A stretch of DNA of 7,981 bases from JBAZOJ01 sp041648755 (GCA_041648755.1 JBAZOJ010000175.1:1-7981); one strand, 5' to 3'; positions 1-6,100 are shown, numbered from the stretch's first letter. A program made the numbers and translations. Notes: generated from the sequence alone by a model not told the origin.

Positions 1-945
1 GGGGACATAGCACTCGATGGTGTAGTCGAAACCAAACAGCCGCTTCACCCATCTGCGGTGTATCGTGGCGTTGTCGAACGGAGACAGGATGTGGACTTCC
101 CCGGCGATGTCAGAATCGCCCGCGGCCTCAATCCGTTGGGGCAGGGCATAGACCGGAAGCCCTGCGAGCCCTTCGATCTGCAGTTGGACTACCTCGCCAT
201 CGGAGACCATCTCCCGCAAGGCATCCGGCACATACGAGGATCCTCCGTGGATGTGGTCGGAAATCTCCCGTTCCGGCGCGATCGAAAATGAGTTCAGTGC
301 GCGGCGCACAAGGAAGCGCCCCAGTTCGCGGGAGTCGGGAACGGTTGTGTCAACATGCGGCGGCAGCACCCTCTCGGTGAGGTCGTACACGCGCGTGAAG
401 TTACGCCGCTGCGATATCATCAGGTCGCCCCGCCAGAACAGCAGTTCCAGCGCGCTCTTCGCGGGCTTCCAGTCCCACCACGAGCCCCGTTTTTCGTCGG
501 AGTTGTGTTCGAAGTCACCGGTCGCCAAGGGGCCTTCGGTGCGGATCCTGTCGAGAATGGGGTCGAAGAGGTGCTTGCTGTTATCGAGCCGCTCCCGCAC
601 CCAGGGGCTCCGGGGATTACGGTACGCCCTCATGCTGGGAAGGTAGAAGCGGTAGTCGCTCATTGGCAGGATGGATGCAGCGTGTCCCCAATACTCGAAT
701 ACTCGCCTGTCCACGGCCTGAAGTTCGTGCAGCATTTCAGGGGAGTAGTCAGGGCGACGGGACCAAAGGGTGTGATGGTGGGCGCGCTGAATGACATGGA
801 TGGTGTCGATCTGGACGTAGCCAAGGTAGTCAATGACCTGCGCCACGCCCTCCTTGCCGACGGGCAGCCCCTCGAGTGCGGGCGGAAAAAGGCCGGTCAC
901 GTACAGTTTTCTGGCCAGCGCGAGCGGGATGGTCTTGGTGTCCAT
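1..945 (-). CDS. ycaQ: YcaQ/AlkX-like DNA glycosylase (HTH_42 family), C-terminus cut by window edge
   Basis: This frame is open from the ATG at 945 to base 1 and gives 315 residues; the C-terminus lies outside the window. It matches the winged-helix HTH_42 (formerly DUF1006) family of YcaQ/AlkX and AlkZ glycosylases, which unhook DNA interstrand crosslinks and remove bulky alkylated bases in the cytoplasm. Visible landmarks are the family's catalytic-type QxD motif, here QID at residues 45-47 (AlkZ has QxQ instead), WSRRPDY at 61-67, EYWGHAAS at 84-91, WWDWKPAK at 156-163, YDLTERVLP at 187-195, and SPFDN with RLFGFDY near 288-310. An in-frame TAG lies three codons upstream of the ATG, so this is the earliest possible start; no clear Shine-Dalgarno precedes it. 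Family membership is firm. YcaQ-type rather than AlkZ-type activity is inferred from the single motif. The gene is divergent from the lipoprotein gene. Confidence 0.88.
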   Translation of the reverse strand, partial: MDTKTIPLALARKLYVTGLFPPALEGLPVGKEGVAQVIDYLGYVQIDTIHVIQRAHHHTLWSRRPDYSPEMLHELQAVDRRVFEYWGHAASILPMSDYRFYLPSMRAYRNPRSPWVRERLDNSKHLFDPILDRIRTEGPLATGDFEHNSDEKRGSWWDWKPAKSALELLFWRGDLMISQRRNFTRVYDLTERVLPPHVDTTVPDSRELGRFLVRRALNSFSIAPEREISDHIHGGSSYVPDALREMVSDGEVVQLQIEGLAGLPVYALPQRIEAAGDSDIAGEVHILSPFDNATIHRRWVKRLFGFDYTIECYVP

Positions 946-984
946 GGGGATATGCTAATGAGTTGGCGAAGAAGAGCAAAGTAC

Positions 985-1003
985 ACGCGCCGTCCCGGCG
1001 CGT
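985..1003. terminator. Strong GC-rich hairpin with T-rich flank, possible terminator or leader structure
   Basis: ACGCGCCG at 985-992 and CGGCGCGT at 996-1003 are perfect inverted repeats around a 3-nt TCC spacer. On the plus strand the stem is followed by the T-rich stretch TTGTCTTT (1004-1011), which resembles an intrinsic terminator for transcripts running antisense out of the glycosylase gene. On the minus strand it would lie about 40 nt upstream of the glycosylase ATG, in a possible mRNA leader. The fold is seen directly; the role is inferred. Confidence 0.45.
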
Positions 1004-1142
1004 TTGTCTTTCGTCCGGCGTCTGTCGTCTGTCGGGAAGACCGGGAGTGGCAGAGAAGAAGGCCGTCGACCTGCCTGATGCGGACCACGTGCCCTCTCGT
1101 CTCCTTGGTCTCCGGTCCGCCCATGTTGGAGCCATATTTCTC

Positions 1143-1171
1143 TTGCCCTCTCAGACGGCCGTGGATAAAAT
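1143..1171 (+). promoter_or_regulatory. Sigma-70-like promoter of the lipoprotein gene
   Basis: TTGCCC at 1143-1148 (4 of 6 matches to TTGACA) and TAAAAT at 1166-1171 (5 of 6 to TATAAT) are separated by 17 bp. Transcription would start near 1178 and leave a leader of about 94 nt before the ATG at 1272. It is correctly oriented and lies in an intergenic region. Confidence 0.5.
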
Positions 1172-1243
1172 CTCGCGAGACGACAACAGGCTCTTTTGGC
1201 GTGTGTCTGACACGATGCACTGTACCGGCTTCGAGGTGTTAAC

Positions 1244-1257
1244 GCCTGACCTCAGGC
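1244..1257. promoter_or_regulatory. Perfect 14-bp palindrome abutting the ribosome binding site
   Basis: GCCTGACCTCAGGC is a perfect palindrome ending one base before the Shine-Dalgarno AGAAGGAG (1258-1265) of the lipoprotein gene. A second small inverted repeat, CGTGT (1200-1204) and ACACG (1210-1214), lies earlier in the same leader. The palindrome could be a translational-control hairpin or a protein-binding operator, or it could be chance. Confidence 0.3.
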
Positions 1258-1271
1258 AGAAGGAGATAACC

Positions 1272-1631
1272 ATGAAAGTGGCATTTCTGGCCGCATTCGT
1301 CGTGTGTATTCTCTTGGCTGGCTGCAATGCAAAGCAGGATCCTTTTGCAGGCAGCGTTTGGTGTCAGTACATCGAAGGCGGCGATCCTCCGAAATGCTTC
1401 GTTGAACTGCGAGCCGACGGACAATTCGGCTACAACTATATTTCTGACGCGGCAGACTCATTTGCATACGACGGCACAGAATTCTGGAAGGTCGAGGATG
1501 GCGTCCTTCTGCTGACGTGGAGCGACGGGTATGACACAGACTCGTTTCCATTGGACACGGGAACGCCGGACACTCTCTATGGAACTCAGAGTTCTGATTC
1601 AAAGATCATCATTATGAAGAGATTGCGCTGA
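1272..1631 (+). CDS. Small lipoprotein of unknown function
   Basis: This gene encodes 119 residues. The N-terminus is a classic lipoprotein signal: a lysine after the first methionine, a hydrophobic stretch (AFLAAFVVCILLAG) and the lipobox LLAGC, with lipidated cysteine at residue 18. The start is set by AGAAGGAG 6 nt upstream; longer in-frame starts would pre-empt the signal peptide. The mature part is about 100 residues with short alternating strands (CFVELRADGQFGYNYI, EFWKVEDGVLLLTW, SKIIIMKRLR). This suggests a small beta-sandwich or lipocalin-like fold on the periplasmic face of a membrane, but I recognise no named family. Two cysteines (near residues 29 and 39) remain in the mature part. 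The gene ends in TGA and faces the conserved minus-strand gene at 1752-2231 across an inverted-repeat spacer. It appears monocistronic with its own promoter. Confidence 0.8.
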   Translation: MKVAFLAAFVVCILLAGCNAKQDPFAGSVWCQYIEGGDPPKCFVELRADGQFGYNYISDAADSFAYDGTEFWKVEDGVLLLTWSDGYDTDSFPLDTGTPDTLYGTQSSDSKIIIMKRLR

Positions 1632-1650
1632 CAGACTCGCGATTGTTGGC

Positions 1651-1692
1651 GCGCCCTCCGGCCCTCTGCCCGGCGCAGCCCTCCGGAGGCGC
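1651..1692. terminator. Nested hairpin between convergent genes, possible bidirectional terminator
   Basis: The outer stem pairs GCGC (1651-1654) and CTCCGG (1656-1661) with CCGGAG (1683-1688) and GCGC (1689-1692), with C1655 bulged. An inner stem pairs CTGC (1666-1669) with GCAG (1675-1678). It lies 20 nt after the lipoprotein stop and about 60 nt beyond the end of the convergent minus-strand gene. No strong T-tract follows on either strand, so intrinsic termination is plausible but not classical. It may also belong to a dispersed intergenic repeat. Confidence 0.4.
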
Positions 1693-1701
1693 GGCGTCTT
1701 G

Positions 1702-1727
1702 TCCACCGTAGGCGTGGCGAAGGTGGA
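1702..1727. repeat. Inverted repeat TCCACC / GGTGGA in the convergent spacer
   Basis: TCCACC at 1702-1707 is the exact reverse complement of GGTGGA at 1722-1727, with a 14-nt spacer. It directly follows the nested hairpin, so the 120-bp spacer is almost wholly palindromic structure, as in REP-like intergenic elements. Only one copy is visible here. Confidence 0.35.
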
Positions 1728-1751
1728 AGGAGGTGCTCAGGTTCGCTTCGC

Positions 1752-2231
1752 TCAGATCTGCGCCAGCAGCACCACGTAGTTCTTGCCGTGCTTCTTCGCG
1801 CACTTGGGGCAGGTGGTGTAGTAGAAGTACAGCTTCTTGGTCTTCTTGCCCTTGGCCGTGACGTACTTGTCCATATCCTGGATCCAGTGCCGCATGTTGC
1901 GGAAATGCCCCTCGAAGACCTTGGACAGGAACGTCCCCGACATAGACGCCATCTGTGCGCCGGGAACCTGTTTCGCGACGCTGATGTACACGTCCGAGCC
2001 CCATAGCGAGTTCTCATCGGCCAGCACGAGCATGTTAGGATCCATGGCGCCTGCCGCCTCGATCTTGGCGACGTTGCGCACCATCACGCCCCCGAAATTC
2101 AGGGGGAAATGCAGGAAGCTTCGCACGCGGTCTTTTACGAAGAGCTTGCCCTCCCAGGTGATCTCCTTTTCCTGCCAGGGCTCGGGGTTGAAGACAGGGC
2201 AACATTCGGGCTCGTGCTTTGGGGTATCCAT
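1752..2231 (-). CDS. Conserved 159-residue protein with CC and CPKC motifs, function unknown
   Basis: The start ATG at 2231 is preferred over an in-frame one at 2318 because it has an AAAGG ribosome site 7 nt upstream and a good promoter between the two; starting at 2318 would place the promoter inside the gene. The 159-residue product is soluble, with no signal peptide or membrane segment. It begins with a Cys-rich segment (CC at 10-11), followed by W-, F- and charge-rich conserved-looking stretches (KLFVKDRVRSFLH, ADENSLWGSDVYISV, GTFLSKVFEG) and ends with YFYYTTCPKCAKKHGKNYVV, where CPKC is residues 141-144. From memory it resembles a small family often labelled 'hydrolase' without experimental support; the central part is reminiscent of GyrI-like ligand-binding folds. 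The CC and CPKC cysteines could bind metal or act in redox chemistry. These are inferences. It ends in TGA. Confidence 0.75.
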   Translation of the reverse strand: MDTPKHEPECCPVFNPEPWQEKEITWEGKLFVKDRVRSFLHFPLNFGGVMVRNVAKIEAAGAMDPNMLVLADENSLWGSDVYISVAKQVPGAQMASMSGTFLSKVFEGHFRNMRHWIQDMDKYVTAKGKKTKKLYFYYTTCPKCAKKHGKNYVVLLAQI

Positions 2232-2262
2232 AGGTAGGCCTTTCTCTTGGGTAGCGGGGGTA

Positions 2263-2290
2263 ATGATAGACTCGTCAGCGCGCAAGTCAA
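2263..2290 (-). promoter_or_regulatory. Sigma-70-like promoter of the 159-residue conserved gene
   Basis: On the minus strand, TTGACT (2290-2285, 5 of 6 to consensus) and TATCAT (2268-2263, 5 of 6) are separated by 16 bp. Transcription would start near 2256, giving a leader of about 25 nt before the ATG at 2231. This makes the gene independently transcribed even though the selenoprotein gene lies upstream on the same strand. Confidence 0.55.
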
Positions 2291-2386
2291 GGGCAGAAGA
2301 GAGAAGAGCCTCACCCACAGGTCATCCATCGCTGCACGCATCGGCGGCAGACGCGAAGCCGCGAAGCCGAACTCAATGGTGTCTTC

Positions 2387-3802
2387 CTATGGCTTGTCCG
2401 CCGCGAGCCCGAGCGATTTGAGCTTTTCCAAGCCTTGCTCTTGACCTCCGTACCACGCAAGGATTACCTTGCCGTCGCCATCGATCAGATAATTGCACGG
2501 AACCCCGGAGACCATGTATGCGTTCCCGCATAGAAGTCTGTACTTGCTGCTCGAGTCCACGACTACGGGCAAGGTAATCTTGTTCTCGCTCATGTAATTC
2601 CGGATCAGGTTTTCTTCATCGCCGGTGTCAAAGAGAACCATTGAAACGTCCTTCAATTCCGCCTGCAAACCTTGCAGTGCGGGGAGATTTTCGACGCAGG
2701 TCGGTCAGCCATACCGCCAGAAGATGATCCACAGAGTGCGCCCTTTGTACTTGGACAGGGCGATTTCCTCCCCGTCGAGGGAGACAAGCGAGAAATCCGG
2801 AGCCTTTGCGCCCGGTGCCAGCAATTTACTGCCGAGAACCGGGGGTATCCACTCGACCCAGCCTGCGGGCGGCGTCCACTTGAACAAAGTGTCATCCAGA
2901 GGTATGTCAATGCGTACCGATTTCCACTTTTCGAAGTGCCTCTGCTCGCTCGCTAACACCAGTCGTTCCGCCTGTTCCAAGGGGAACCAGGAGTTTTTCG
3001 ACACCCAGTAATAACGGATCCTCTGGCCCTTCATGAAGCTGGCAGCAATGCCGATGCATGGCTCTCCCTCAACCGTCTTTTCCCCTGTCAGGCATACGCC
3101 GTCAAGCAGGCTCTGCATACTGTCGACGTACCCGTGAAATGAACTGAGTTCCGTCACGGACATGGCCATCCGGCCAGCGTACAACATCTCGTGCCAGATA
3201 GAGTGCATGCCTGGCGGGGCGGGGATTCTCTTGTATGCGTGAAAGGAGGTCTTGCTGTATTCCTCGTGTGTTTCGCTGGAAAACTCCGGTCTCGTGCCGA
3301 CCCAATAGCTCCACATCGTCTTTCCGTCGAGGATGAGATAGGCGTCCGTCTTGCCATCCTGCTGGAACTCGATGCGGGCGAAGTTGTCTTTCTTGAGCCA
3401 CACGTTGTAATGGAAAACCATGTCGAGTTTTTCGGCCACCCAACGATACTCGCATTCATAGGCAAGGGAGTCTGTGGTCGCGAAGGCAGTCGTCATCTTG
3501 TCATAGATCGCGTGGGCTTCCGGGACGTCCGCGATAGGACCGTCCGGAATGCGGGGAAGCTCGGGTTCGCCAACTGCAGGTGTTCGTGTCGACAGAGGGG
3601 AGGGTGCTCGCGATGTCCTGGGGGCTGGAGTCGTCTTCGTCGGCATCGGGCTTGGTTTTCCGGACTCCAGCGCAGACAGCCGGGAATATATCCCCTGAAG
3701 CCTCCGTGTCAGATCCTCCACGCGAAATGCGTTGAAGACTTGGAGAACGGCGAGGAGGACGCACAAGAACGTCAATATGACAAGCAGTTTTCGCGCTGTC
3801 AT
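2387..3802 (-). CDS. Membrane-anchored LolA/DUF2092-like plus TlpA-type redoxin selenoprotein (in-frame UGA)
   Basis: Read through one TGA, this gene encodes 471 residues. The ATG at 3802 follows GGGAGG with 5-nt spacing. In order: a membrane anchor (about 5-24), a short amphipathic segment (28-48), a Pro/Thr/Ser-rich linker (49-90), a periplasmic beta-rich domain (about 95-315) resembling LolA/DUF2092 lipoprotein-sorting-like proteins (YLILDGKTMWSYW, FKWTPPAGW), and a C-terminal TlpA/AhpC-TSA thioredoxin fold (about 329-471). The last domain has APDF at 334-337, FWRYG-U-PTC at 361-369 and GVPC with the expected cis-proline at 435. The TGA codon is residue 366, the place of the nucleophilic cysteine; C369 is the resolving residue. 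A SECIS-like hairpin follows. The likely role is thiol-disulfide or peroxide chemistry outside the cytoplasmic membrane; the substrate is unknown. Simple calling would give a 365-residue product plus a 93-residue fragment. A nonsense mutation or sequencing error is the alternative. The gene ends in TAG. Confidence 0.82.
2659..2682 (-). promoter_or_regulatory. Candidate bacterial SECIS element
   Basis: Reading the mRNA (minus strand) from 2682: CCGC, a bulged A (2678), CUGCA (2677-2673), loop AGGUU (2672-2668), UGCAG (2667-2663) and GCGG (2662-2659). CUGCA/UGCAG and CCGC/GCGG pair perfectly. The loop begins 33 nt after the UGA. Bacterial SECIS elements are hairpins inside the coding region just downstream of UGA, with a GU-containing apical loop bound by SelB; E. 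coli fdhF has AGGUCU. The spacing is toward the long end of the range I recall for bacteria (roughly 16-37 nt). Confidence 0.72.
2705..2707 (-). other. In-frame UGA, predicted selenocysteine codon (residue 366)
   Basis: The codon lies between GGC (Gly365) and CCG (Pro367) and makes a U-P-T-C active site in place of C-x-x-C. Both flanks belong to one thioredoxin fold: the upstream part has APDF and IIFW, the downstream part has PTC, the VVVD strand, GVPC and YLIDGDGKV. TGA is the normal stop of the genes ending at 1631, 1752 and 5931, so global reassignment of TGA is unlikely. Confidence 0.8.
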
Positions 3803-3958
3803 CGTTTCCTCCCAGTCAGCGCAGTCGCACCGACTCGATGGGCGTTCCCCTTACAAGAAACAACACCCGCCAGTCTCGTGAGCGCACGGAAGATGTCAAA
3901 CCAAATCTTTTGCATCGCATGGCAGTCTATTGTTACTGATGCCCGGGAGGACCTTTCA

Positions 3959-4069
3959 ATGCATCGAAAACGAGGTGTCATCTCTGTGCGACGAAGGAAG
4001 AGGACCAAGGACTTTCCCGACTTGCCTCCCGGCCTTCCGCGCATACAATACCGTCGAGGCAAAAAATGA
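3959..4069 (+). CDS. Possible 36-residue basic leader peptide overlapping the TPR gene start
   Basis: An ATG at 3959 preceded by GGGAGG (8-nt spacing) opens a 36-codon frame whose TGA stop (4067-4069) overlaps the TPR ATG (4066-4068) as ATGA, the usual geometry for translational coupling. The product is very basic (starting MHRKRGVISVRRRKR and ending YRRGKK). The second TPR gene keeps the same frame and the same ATGA overlap, but its upstream part diverges and has no ATG, only a possible TTG at 6087. A putative promoter for the TPR gene lies inside this frame, which argues against it being coding. Seen: frame, ribosome site, overlap. Inferred: any translation. Confidence 0.28.
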   Translation: MHRKRGVISVRRRKRTKDFPDLPPGLPRIQYRRGKK

Positions 4070-4125
4070 CTGATGAGCGCAACCGCGACGATGACCGCAT
4101 ATTCGATCCGAATGACGATCGCGAG
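4006..4125 (+). repeat. Direct repeat, copy 1 (TPR leader and first 20 codons)
   Basis: The 120 bp here and at 6101-6220 differ at only three positions (4060, 4061 and 4110) with no gaps, covering 60 bp upstream of the ATG and the acidic N-terminus. Similarity stops abruptly upstream of 4006, which marks the left edge of the 2,095-bp tandem duplication unit. Confidence 0.9.
4022..4049 (+). promoter_or_regulatory. Possible promoter of TPR gene 1 (duplicated at TPR gene 2)
   Basis: TTGCCT (4022-4027) and TACAAT (4044-4049, 5 of 6 to consensus) are 16 bp apart and are repeated exactly at 6117-6144. The predicted start of transcription (about 4056) would fall on the GAGG ribosome site only 10 nt before the ATG, giving an unusually short leader, so confidence is limited. 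Confidence 0.35.
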
Positions 4126-5931
4126 AAGACCCGCGAGGAGTACATCCGCGAGGTAAGGGAATGCACCTCTGCCATCGAGGCTGATCCGTTCGATGCGGAG
4201 GCCTTCCTCAACCGCGGGATCGCCAAAGGGCACCTCGGGCAGTTCGTGGAATCCCTGGCCGATATCGACCGCGCGATCGAACTCGATCCCATGGATGTCT
4301 ACGCCCACAACAACCGTGGGATTGCCCTGGCAATGCTCGAACGCTGCCAGGAGTCGCTGGCCGCATTTGACCGTGCCGTGGAACTTGCCCCCAAGTCGGC
4401 CAGTTGCCGCAGTAATAGGGGCAATGCACTTAAGGACCTCGGCCGATATGCCGAAGCGATCCGGGAATTCGACCGGGCCATCGAGTTGGATCCAAAATGC
4501 GCGGGTGGGTACTACGGGCGCGGCCTGGTGATGCGGATTCTCAACCGGTACGAGGAGTCGATTGCGGATTTCGGCCGTGCCATCACTCTGTCGCCCGACG
4601 AACTCCTGCCTTACTTGAATCGCGGGGCATCGAAGGCATCCATTGGCAGATACGAGGAAGCCATTTCCGACTTCTCTCGCGCAACCGAAATCAATCCAAG
4701 GTACGCGCAAGCGCACTACAACCTGGGACTGTCTCTGCGCAATCTTGATCGATTTGAGGAGGCAATAGCTTCCTTCGATACTGCAATTTCCCTGGCTCCC
4801 AATGAACCCGATGCGTTCGCTGAGCGTGGTGTCGCCAAGGCATGTGTGGGCCGTGACAAGGAGGCCTTTTCCGATTTCGACCGCGCAATTCGCCTCGACC
4901 CCCTGGGCGCGCGACTCTTTGTGGACCGTGGACAGGCACATGCGCGCTTCGACCGCTATGAGGAAGCCGTTGCCGACTACGACAGGGCCATAGAAATCGA
5001 CTCCCGCTATGCGCACGCTCATTACCTTCGGGGAGCGTCCAATATGGTTCTCGAACGGGTCACAGAGGCCGTCGCAGATTTCGACCGAGCCGTCGAGTTG
5101 CGTCCTGGTTTTGCGCGAGTCTACCAGTCGAGAGGCATTGCCAGGAAATGCGCAGGAATGCTGGAAGAGGCGCTGGCTGATTTCGACCGTTATATCGAGT
5201 GCATGCCGGATGATCCGGAAGCCTACGACAATCGGGGCGCGACATACAAAGAGCTTGGGAACATCCCCGCCGCGCTGGCTGACTTTGACCGCGCAATCGA
5301 GTTGGACGAAAACTGCGCCTTTGCATATTGCGATCGCGGCAATATCAAGGACATGCTCGGCGAGTACGATGATGCGGTTGCAGACTACAGCCGGTCGATA
5401 GACCTTGCACCGCACGAACTCGTGCCCTTGTTCAACCGGTCCCTGACATTTACGAAGATGGAGCGATTCGAGGAAGCCCTGGCGGATATCAATAGTTTCC
5501 TGTTTCGCGTTCCCGGGGAACCGAGTGCCCTGATCCAACGCGCCAACCTCTACATTGCACTGGCTAAGCACGACAAAGCAATCGCCGATATGACGGTGGT
5601 TATCGAGCGGGATCCTAACCATGCCCGTGCATTCTTCCAACGGGCGTTTGCCGAGTCGGCTCTTGGGAGGCTCGAAGATGCGTTGCGGGACTATAACAGG
5701 GCCACTGAACTTGATCCCGAAGATGCTGTCACGGTCTACAATCTGGCATGCATATACAGCAGGATGTTCGCAGCCGAGGGACGCAAGGAACTTCGCTGCA
5801 AGGCCCTGGACAAGCTGAAGATCGCCTGCGAGCGCGAGTCAAGGTTCTACTCGATGGCGCGAGGGGACAAGGATTTCACAGTATTGTGGGCCGATCAGGA
5901 ATTCATCGCCATCACCCGCGAGCCCGTCTGA
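4066..5931 (+). CDS. Tetratricopeptide repeat protein with 15 tandem TPRs (copy 1)
   Basis: The 621-residue product has no signal peptide or membrane segment, so it is probably cytoplasmic. Residues 1-43 form an acidic, Asp/Arg-rich N-terminus ending in a half-repeat helix. Residues 44-553 are exactly fifteen 34-residue TPRs without a gap, each close to the pattern 'RG-A---LGR-EEAIADFDRAIELDP'. Residues 554-621 are a divergent capping segment (YNLACIYSRMF, then DKDFTVLWADQEF). TPR superhelices bind peptides or assemble complexes; the partner here is unknown. The ATG is supported by GAGG 6 nt upstream and by conservation in copy 2. It is divergent from the selenoprotein gene, with 263 bp between the two starts, and is followed by a paralogue in the same direction. 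Repeats 10 and 11 have no counterpart in copy 2. The gene ends in TGA. Confidence 0.93.
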   Translation: MTDERNRDDDRIFDPNDDREKTREEYIREVRECTSAIEADPFDAEAFLNRGIAKGHLGQFVESLADIDRAIELDPMDVYAHNNRGIALAMLERCQESLAAFDRAVELAPKSASCRSNRGNALKDLGRYAEAIREFDRAIELDPKCAGGYYGRGLVMRILNRYEESIADFGRAITLSPDELLPYLNRGASKASIGRYEEAISDFSRATEINPRYAQAHYNLGLSLRNLDRFEEAIASFDTAISLAPNEPDAFAERGVAKACVGRDKEAFSDFDRAIRLDPLGARLFVDRGQAHARFDRYEEAVADYDRAIEIDSRYAHAHYLRGASNMVLERVTEAVADFDRAVELRPGFARVYQSRGIARKCAGMLEEALADFDRYIECMPDDPEAYDNRGATYKELGNIPAALADFDRAIELDENCAFAYCDRGNIKDMLGEYDDAVADYSRSIDLAPHELVPLFNRSLTFTKMERFEEALADINSFLFRVPGEPSALIQRANLYIALAKHDKAIADMTVVIERDPNHARAFFQRAFAESALGRLEDALRDYNRATELDPEDAVTVYNLACIYSRMFAAEGRKELRCKALDKLKIACERESRFYSMARGDKDFTVLWADQEFIAITREPV

Positions 5932-5957
5932 ACAACAGGAGCATGGGGCGCGGTAGT

Positions 5958-5984
5958 GCGACGCAGCTTTGTTGCTGTCGTCGC
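5958..5984 (+). terminator. 10-bp hairpin after TPR gene 1, weak terminator candidate
   Basis: GCGACG (5958-5963) and CAGC (5964-5967) pair with GCTG (5974-5977) and CGTCGC (5979-5984), with T5978 bulged and a TTTGTT loop. It begins 26 nt after the stop codon. No T-run follows, so it may be a Rho-independent-like stop of low efficiency or an mRNA 3' stabilising stem. Confidence 0.38.
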
Positions 5985-6100
5985 CGGATGTGTAACCTAT
6001 GTCTTGATAATAACTTGCTACCCATCTCATGAGACCGTACCGCCTGCGGGTTCTGTCTTCTCTTCTCCCGGGGTGAGGAACGTCGGTTGTTTTGTCGTCG

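Noticed and set aside
355..1242. 295-codon plus-strand open frame across the glycosylase gene
   Set aside because: It is antisense to a clearly recognised YcaQ-family protein, its product is not protein-like and it has no good ribosome site.
876..1631. 251-residue form of the lipoprotein starting upstream
   Set aside because: It would bury a perfect lipoprotein signal peptide in mid-protein and ignore the strong ribosome site at 1258-1265.
2232..2318. Extended N-terminus (29 more residues) for the 159-residue conserved protein
   Set aside because: The extra stretch contains a good promoter and the ATG at 2231 has its own ribosome site.
2387..2668. Separate 93-residue thioredoxin-like gene
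   Set aside because: Its apparent start is an internal TTG in frame with the upstream gene; alone it lacks the active site. It is the C-terminal part of the selenoprotein.
3894..3899. Perfect TTGACA on the minus strand upstream of the selenoprotein gene
   Set aside because: No acceptable -10 element lies 15-19 bp downstream (AGACTG at 17 bp), so no promoter is called for that gene.
3191..4069. 292-codon plus-strand open frame opposite the selenoprotein gene
   Set aside because: It is antisense to a well-supported multi-domain protein. Only its last 36 codons, which lie in intergenic DNA, were considered as a separate small ORF.
3799..5640. 613-codon open frame on the minus strand opposite TPR gene 1
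   Set aside because: It is the antisense shadow of biased codons in a repetitive TPR gene; its product has no recognisable family and it would overlap the selenoprotein start. A similar shadow opposite TPR gene 2 (5912-7450) has the same cause.
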